From contig QZKV01000003.1 in the NCBI GenBank assembly GCA_003599575.1, positions 1 through 64,000 on the forward strand: DNA of 64,000 nucleotides, read 5' to 3'. The DNA comes from Desulfobacteraceae bacterium. GTDB taxonomy: Bacteria > Desulfobacterota > Desulfobacteria > Desulfobacterales > Desulfosarcinaceae. Below are positions 60,205 to 64,000 of the stretch, one piece after another. Position 1 is the stretch's first letter; every line of letters begins with the position of its first letter. The position numbers were made by a program, and so were the translations under genes. The notes beneath the pieces are model-generated. The model was given only the letters and a program-made list of their open reading frames with translations, did no database searches and had not been told where the DNA came from.

Positions 60205-60417
60205 ATGAGCCAACACGCGACAGGTACAAAAGATAAGGACTACAACCTGATCAGCGTCCTTTACCATGCGCTTAGCGGCGCGCATTCGTGCATCCAGTTT
60301 CAGGAGGATGCCAAACGCGAGAATGACGATCAGGTGGTCAAATTCATGGCTGAAGCGCAGGAACAGTATCGCGCGCTGGCCGAAAAAGCCAAGCAATTGC
60401 TGGGCACAAGGCTTTGA
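60205..60417 (+). CDS. Small helical hypothetical protein
   Basis: 70 residues. ATG 60205 follows AGAGGAGAGA. Sequence MSQHATGTKDKDYNLISVLYHALSGAHSC then FQEDAKRENDDQVVKFMAEAQEQYRALAEKAKQLL: one or two amphipathic helices, no membrane segment. I recall related small proteins in proteobacterial stress clusters but no function. A terminator follows. Confidence 0.65.
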   Translation: MSQHATGTKDKDYNLISVLYHALSGAHSCIQFQEDAKRENDDQVVKFMAEAQEQYRALAEKAKQLLGTRL

Positions 60418-60460
60418 TGGCCCGGGGGTATTGACCACTCCCTCCGCCTTCGAGCCACCG

Positions 60461-60515
60461 GGCACCCGGTTCCATGCGCGGCCAGGCCGTAGCTGGGGCA
60501 GGGTGCCTTTTTTTT
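60461..60515 (+). terminator. Rho-independent terminator
   Basis: Stem GGCACCC (60461-60467) with GGGTGCC (60501-60507), an internal GC-rich loop, and eight T residues (60508-60515). It ends the small protein gene on the plus strand. Confidence 0.75.
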
Positions 60516-60544
60516 GAACCACCCAGATCAAACAAGGAGGAAAA

Positions 60545-61462
60545 ATGAACCGAAAAATTCTATATGGCGCGATGGCGCTGCTATTGGTTTTTTCAAGCGG
60601 CAGCTTGGTTTCGGCTGCGGAAACCGATCGCGGTCAACGCTCCGAAGAGGGGCAAATGACCGATGATAACCGCACGACCGATCAGAACCGGATGACCGAC
60701 CGAGATCGGACGGACGGGACAACAGGTGGCGCTATGCAGTCCCAGGAGCAATCCGCCGGTGGGGATACGGATCGCGCCGAAATGACCGAAACCCGGCAGG
60801 ATGCGGAAGAGGCAGCGCATAATGCGGCCACGGTCCTGCAGGAGTTTACCGGCGAACAGGGCAGCATTCCTGCTTCGGTGCTTGAGCAAGCCCAGGGGAT
60901 CGTGGTGATTCCCAATGTGATCAAGGCCGGACTGATCGCCGGAGGACGCTTCGGACGGGGCGTGCTGCTGGCCAAAAACCAGGACCAGTGGAGCTTGCCG
61001 GTGATCGTTAATATCGGCGGAGCCAGTCTGGGCGCCCAAATCGGGGTCGAGCAATCCGATCTGATCATGGTTTTCCGCAACCCCCAAGCAGTGGAAAAAC
61101 TGCTTGCGGATAACGAGTTCACTCTCGGAGTGGATGCCTCTGTTGCCGCGGGCTCGGCCGGAGCCAAGGCCGAGGGCATGATCACCAAAGCCGATGTCAT
61201 CACCTATCAACGCTCCAAGGGGCTCTTTGCGGGCGTGGCCCTGACCGGCGGCGTGTTGGACGTCGATGAGAAAGCCATGGCGGCTTTCTACCGCACGGAT
61301 GAACCCTCTGTTCGGGCCTACTACGGCGAAGATGATGCGCAATTGGCCAGAAAAGTCCTGAATTCCTCGGGACAGCAGGAGCAGCAGGCGGGCCAAATCG
61401 CCCCCGCAAGTGCAAAAAACCTGCAAGCGGTGATGAACCAGATCACTTCCACCAACCGGTAA
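60545..61462 (+). CDS. SYLF (Ysc84) domain lipid-binding protein
   Basis: 305 residues. Signal peptide (LYGAMALLLVFSSGSLVSA), a Thr/Asp/Gln/Arg-rich linker of about 60 residues, then a SYLF domain: IPASVLEQAQGIVVIPNVIKAGLIAGGRFGRGVLLAK, GVEQSDLIMVFRN and GLFAGVALTGGVLDVD. SYLF domains bind phosphoinositides in eukaryotes; bacterial secreted forms have an unknown envelope role. ATG 60545 follows AAGGAGGAAAA. Conserved next to stress genes of this type. Confidence 0.88.
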   Translation: MNRKILYGAMALLLVFSSGSLVSAAETDRGQRSEEGQMTDDNRTTDQNRMTDRDRTDGTTGGAMQSQEQSAGGDTDRAEMTETRQDAEEAAHNAATVLQEFTGEQGSIPASVLEQAQGIVVIPNVIKAGLIAGGRFGRGVLLAKNQDQWSLPVIVNIGGASLGAQIGVEQSDLIMVFRNPQAVEKLLADNEFTLGVDASVAAGSAGAKAEGMITKADVITYQRSKGLFAGVALTGGVLDVDEKAMAAFYRTDEPSVRAYYGEDDAQLARKVLNSSGQQEQQAGQIAPASAKNLQAVMNQITSTNR

Positions 61463-61553
61463 TCGACACAGGGGAAGGCTGATACCCCCTGCCCCTCCGT
61501 CGGGCCGGGGGCCGAATCTCCTGGTTTATTTAAATGGGCGACTTCACCAAAGC

Positions 61554-62936
61554 ATGGATCGCACTCCCCTTGCCAAATGGCTCTTCATTGCATCGATGCT
61601 GATCTCGGTTGCCGCGTGCATGCGTTCGCTGCCCGAAGGCTTTCGGATGCCGCCGGAAGGCAGCTTGCCAGACATCCGGGTGCAGGGCATGCCCACCGAG
61701 GAGATATGGCCGCACCTGTTCGGCCCTGCGGATCCCGATCCGCACCAACTCCGCTGGCTGTCGCAATGGATACAGCTGGAACAGCAGATCACCGGTTATC
61801 CGCTGGTCGCGGGCAATCATGTGCAATTGCTGATAGACGGTCCCATGACCCTGGACGCCATGTTCGATGCCATGGCCCGCGCCCGCCATCACATCCATCT
61901 TGAAACCTTCATCATCAGCGATGACCCGGTGGGACAACGACTGGCCGAAATTCTGATTGAGCGGCGCCGCTCCGGGGTTGAAGTACGCCTGATCATCGAT
62001 GCTGTGGGAGCGCTTGAGGCCGATGAAGCCTTCCTGAAGCATTTACGCGAACAAGATATCGAGGTGCATAAATTCCATCCCATCGATCCCAGCGAAGATC
62101 CGCGCATATGGCGTATCAATACACGGCATCATCGCAAAGTGCTCATCGTGGACGGGAGGGTCGGCTTCCTGGGGGGAATCAACATCAGCGGCGTCTATGC
62201 CAAAAGTTCTTACAGTGAACCGGGACGCCAGAAAAACGCGGACGAGGCCTGGCGCGACACGCATATGTTTGTGGAAGGGCCGGTGGTGGCCCACCTGCAA
62301 GAATTGTTCGTGACCCTGTGGGCCCAGTTGCATGACAGCGCGCCTTTGCGCGGGAGCGAGTATTTTCCGGACCTGCGCGAAAAAGGCCGTGTTCTGGTCA
62401 GGCTGGCCAACAACATGGCCGACGATGAAGCCCACCAAGCCTATCGCGTCTACATGGCGGCCTTTCACTTCGCCCAGAAAACGATTTGGATCACCCAGGG
62501 CTATTTTTCGCCCGATCGTGCTTTTCTGGAGGCGTTGAAGACCGCGTCGCGCAGGGGGGTGGACGTACGTCTTCTGCTGCCGGGAATCACCGATTCGTGG
62601 ATCACCATCAGCTCTTCGCGCGCGCACTACGATGAACTGTTGAGTGATGGCGTGCGCATCTTTGAACGCAAAGATGTTTTGCAGCATGCCAAAACCGCGG
62701 TGGTCGACGGCATGTGGTCACTTGTCGGTTCGACCAACCTGGATTATCGCAGTTTGATACATTCGAACGAGGCCAACCTGATGATCTGGGGGCGGGACTT
62801 CGGGGAAAAAATGGAAAACCTGTTCCTCGATGATCAATCCAACAATCAGGAGATTACGCTCACGCACTGGCGCAAACGCCCCTTTTACCATCACCTGCTG
62901 GAAGTATTTGCCAGCATGTTCGACTACTGGCTGTAA
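61554..62936 (+). CDS. Phospholipase D-superfamily protein, cardiolipin synthase-like
   Basis: 460 residues. The N-terminal hydrophobic segment ends SVAAC, giving a lipobox, so it may be a lipoprotein. Two PLD catalytic motifs are present: RHHRKVLIVDGRVGFLGG (HxK) near 200 and QHAKTAVVDGMWSLVGSTNLDYRS near 380. The layout fits cardiolipin synthases of the ClsB/ClsC type rather than secreted phospholipases. It would join phosphatidyl groups to form cardiolipin. The gene ends just before a simple repeat. No clear ribosome binding site. Confidence 0.85.
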   Translation: MDRTPLAKWLFIASMLISVAACMRSLPEGFRMPPEGSLPDIRVQGMPTEEIWPHLFGPADPDPHQLRWLSQWIQLEQQITGYPLVAGNHVQLLIDGPMTLDAMFDAMARARHHIHLETFIISDDPVGQRLAEILIERRRSGVEVRLIIDAVGALEADEAFLKHLREQDIEVHKFHPIDPSEDPRIWRINTRHHRKVLIVDGRVGFLGGINISGVYAKSSYSEPGRQKNADEAWRDTHMFVEGPVVAHLQELFVTLWAQLHDSAPLRGSEYFPDLREKGRVLVRLANNMADDEAHQAYRVYMAAFHFAQKTIWITQGYFSPDRAFLEALKTASRRGVDVRLLLPGITDSWITISSSRAHYDELLSDGVRIFERKDVLQHAKTAVVDGMWSLVGSTNLDYRSLIHSNEANLMIWGRDFGEKMENLFLDDQSNNQEITLTHWRKRPFYHHLLEVFASMFDYWL

Positions 62937-62938
62937 GA

Positions 62939-62976
62939 GTTTGTTGGGTTGGTTGAGTTGGTTGGGTTTGTTGGGG
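62939..62976. repeat. GTTGGGTT-type simple repeat
   Basis: Repeats of GTTTGTTGGGTTGGTTGAGT directly after the stop of the cardiolipin-synthase-like gene. Same family and on the same reading as the minus-strand repeat at 19556. Confidence 0.8.
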
Positions 62977-63070
62977 CGCTTTGCACCCACACATTCGGCG
63001 GTCCTTCGTTTCCTGGGGCGGTATGCGCCAGTTTTTGCCTCAGTTCGCCTTGCTCGACCGCCGCGCGGGT

Positions 63071-64000
63071 CTACTCGGGACTGGACTTTACCACCCGGCG
63101 CGTGGGGCTGAAGGCGGCGCCGTTGGGCTGCTGCATTCTTTCATGGAGGACATCGGCCAGCGCATGACTGGATATCAGGCCGTGTTGCGCCATTTGTTCG
63201 GCCATGGCGAAGCTGTCCGCCGCCAAAAACAGCTGGCTGCCCTGGGCCGCGATTTCTTTGGCCAGCGCTTCTATTGCGGCCACGCGTGCACTTTCATGGC
63301 TGACATTGCGGATATAAACCGCTTTGATGCGGCCGGGGTACTCACGTACCAGACGCGCGTAAATTTCCGGATCGTGCTGACCGCTGTCGCCGATCAGGAC
63401 GCAACCCATATTTTTGTAAAAGTCCAGCATCCTGCGGATGAGCGCACGCTTATGATTTCGGGCCCGCCGTGGAAAAGGTCTGCGCAGGCTCAGCCCCCAC
63501 TCGCGCAAAAAAAGCACCGGACCGACGGGGATTGCATGCATGTTGAAGAACTCATCCAGAATCTCATAGATCCCCCAGGGACCGCGGGATACATACAGCA
63601 TCGGATTCATTTCCGATCCGGTCGATCCCCGGTGCAAGGCAGCGTATAGCGCCGCAGTCCCCGGAAAAGCGACCCGGCTTTGGGCGCCCTGAAGGAAAAG
63701 GCGCACCAGCATTTTCAATTTGTTGGCCACACCGGTAAAGATAACCGTATCGTCGATATCGCTGATCACCAGAAAACGCGCCGTGGAGGGCGCCACCAGA
63801 ATTGCACCGTGTGCGGCGACCAAGTCGGGACCCTCCTGGGCCTCGACCGTTAGTTCGTGCCACATCGACTTCGCAGATGCCTGCAAGGGCCGGGTCAGAC
63901 GCATGTGAAACTGGAAATAGCCCTCACCATCGCTGGTCACAAGCTGCTCCGACCCGTTCAGGCGCGCCCTCAGCCGTACGCCGGGCGTACCACGCCTGAA
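63071..64000 (-). CDS. App1-like (DUF2183) phosphatase, 5' end outside window
   Basis: At least 310 residues. The frame is open to the right edge (residues RRGTPGVRLRARLNGSEQ precede the ORF-track start at 63940), so the gene is cut by the window. Features: VISDIDDTVIFTG (HAD-like nucleophile motif DxDxT), YVSRGPWGIYEILDEFF, LRRPFPRRARNHKRALI and VLIGDSGQHDPEIYARL. This is the plan of DUF2183/App1 phosphatidate phosphatases. It would hydrolyse phosphatidate or a related lipid phosphate. Convergent with the cardiolipin synthase gene, so phospholipid metabolism genes are grouped. Confidence 0.88.
   Translation of the reverse strand, partial: FRRGTPGVRLRARLNGSEQLVTSDGEGYFQFHMRLTRPLQASAKSMWHELTVEAQEGPDLVAAHGAILVAPSTARFLVISDIDDTVIFTGVANKLKMLVRLFLQGAQSRVAFPGTAALYAALHRGSTGSEMNPMLYVSRGPWGIYEILDEFFNMHAIPVGPVLFLREWGLSLRRPFPRRARNHKRALIRRMLDFYKNMGCVLIGDSGQHDPEIYARLVREYPGRIKAVYIRNVSHESARVAAIEALAKEIAAQGSQLFLAADSFAMAEQMAQHGLISSHALADVLHERMQQPNGAAFSPTRRVVKSSPE

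Overview
The window is GC-rich, gene-dense bacterial chromosome with no phage genes, transposases, CRISPR arrays, tRNAs or rRNAs that I can see. The content suggests a Gram-negative anaerobe or facultative microaerophile, most likely from the deltaproteobacterial/Desulfobacterota side. Pointers are a TonB-dependent receptor, a complete Alternative Complex III (ACIII) next to a cbb3-type oxidase, an oxygen-independent ergothioneine locus, DUF2760/Hsp70 modules, and several short GTTGGGTT-type simple repeats between genes. This taxonomic call is inference only.

Layout. 1-6.3 kb (+): six tightly overlapping genes (MDR dehydrogenase, Gfo/Idh/MocA oxidoreductase, GT4 glycosyltransferase, two CgeB-like glycosyltransferases, Rta_06860-type methyltransferase) that look like one glycan or glycoconjugate pathway, with a convergent Wzx-like flippase. 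7.9-10.1 kb (-): a YncD/PqqU-like TonB receptor. 10.2-12.0 kb (-): two overlapping Ku genes, with a 33-bp tandem repeat just upstream of their ribosome binding site. The matching LigD lies at 57.5-60.1 kb, so a two-component NHEJ system is present. 12.4-18.7 kb (+): small envelope and stress proteins (DUF2892, ElaB/YqjD-like, Holin-X, DUF3618), a UbiB-family kinase and a YciF/DUF892 protein. 18.7-19.6 kb (-): a decayed topoisomerase IB whose 5' part is replaced by a simple repeat. 19.6-24.4 kb: an Fe-S protein, a metallophosphoesterase/nucleotidyltransferase pair and a MerA-like flavoprotein.

24.5-35.0 kb (-): a respiratory operon-like block, ActB-ActC-ActD-ActF-ActA, then CcoN, CcoO with an extra c-heme domain, a CcoS-like protein, two small membrane proteins and an ActE-like monoheme lipoprotein. 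Together these would move electrons from quinol through ACIII and c-type hemes to an oxygen-reducing heme-copper centre. 36.4-41.0 kb (+): a 1133-residue fusion of a molybdopterin oxidoreductase and a cysteine desulfurase, followed by EgtD. This matches the metallopterin-dependent route from histidine to ergothioneine and is the most notable locus here.

41-49.5 kb (+): an M23 peptidase, a Cys-rich mini-protein, a hemerythrin, a YfiM-like protein, then a DUF2760-Hsp70-Hsp70/DUF3731 cassette of unknown function. 49.8-56.4 kb: a KhpA-like KH protein, a 95-bp inverted-repeat element and three histidine kinases. 56.6-64 kb: PRC-barrel protein, LigD, a small protein, SYLF protein, cardiolipin-synthase-like protein and App1-like phosphatase (cut by the window edge). 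The DNA-repair, envelope-stress and phospholipid genes around the NHEJ genes look like a stress-tolerance gene set.

Starts were adjusted from the ORF track where a Shine-Dalgarno sequence or family homology favoured an internal start. Family assignments come from recognising motifs by eye; no search was run.
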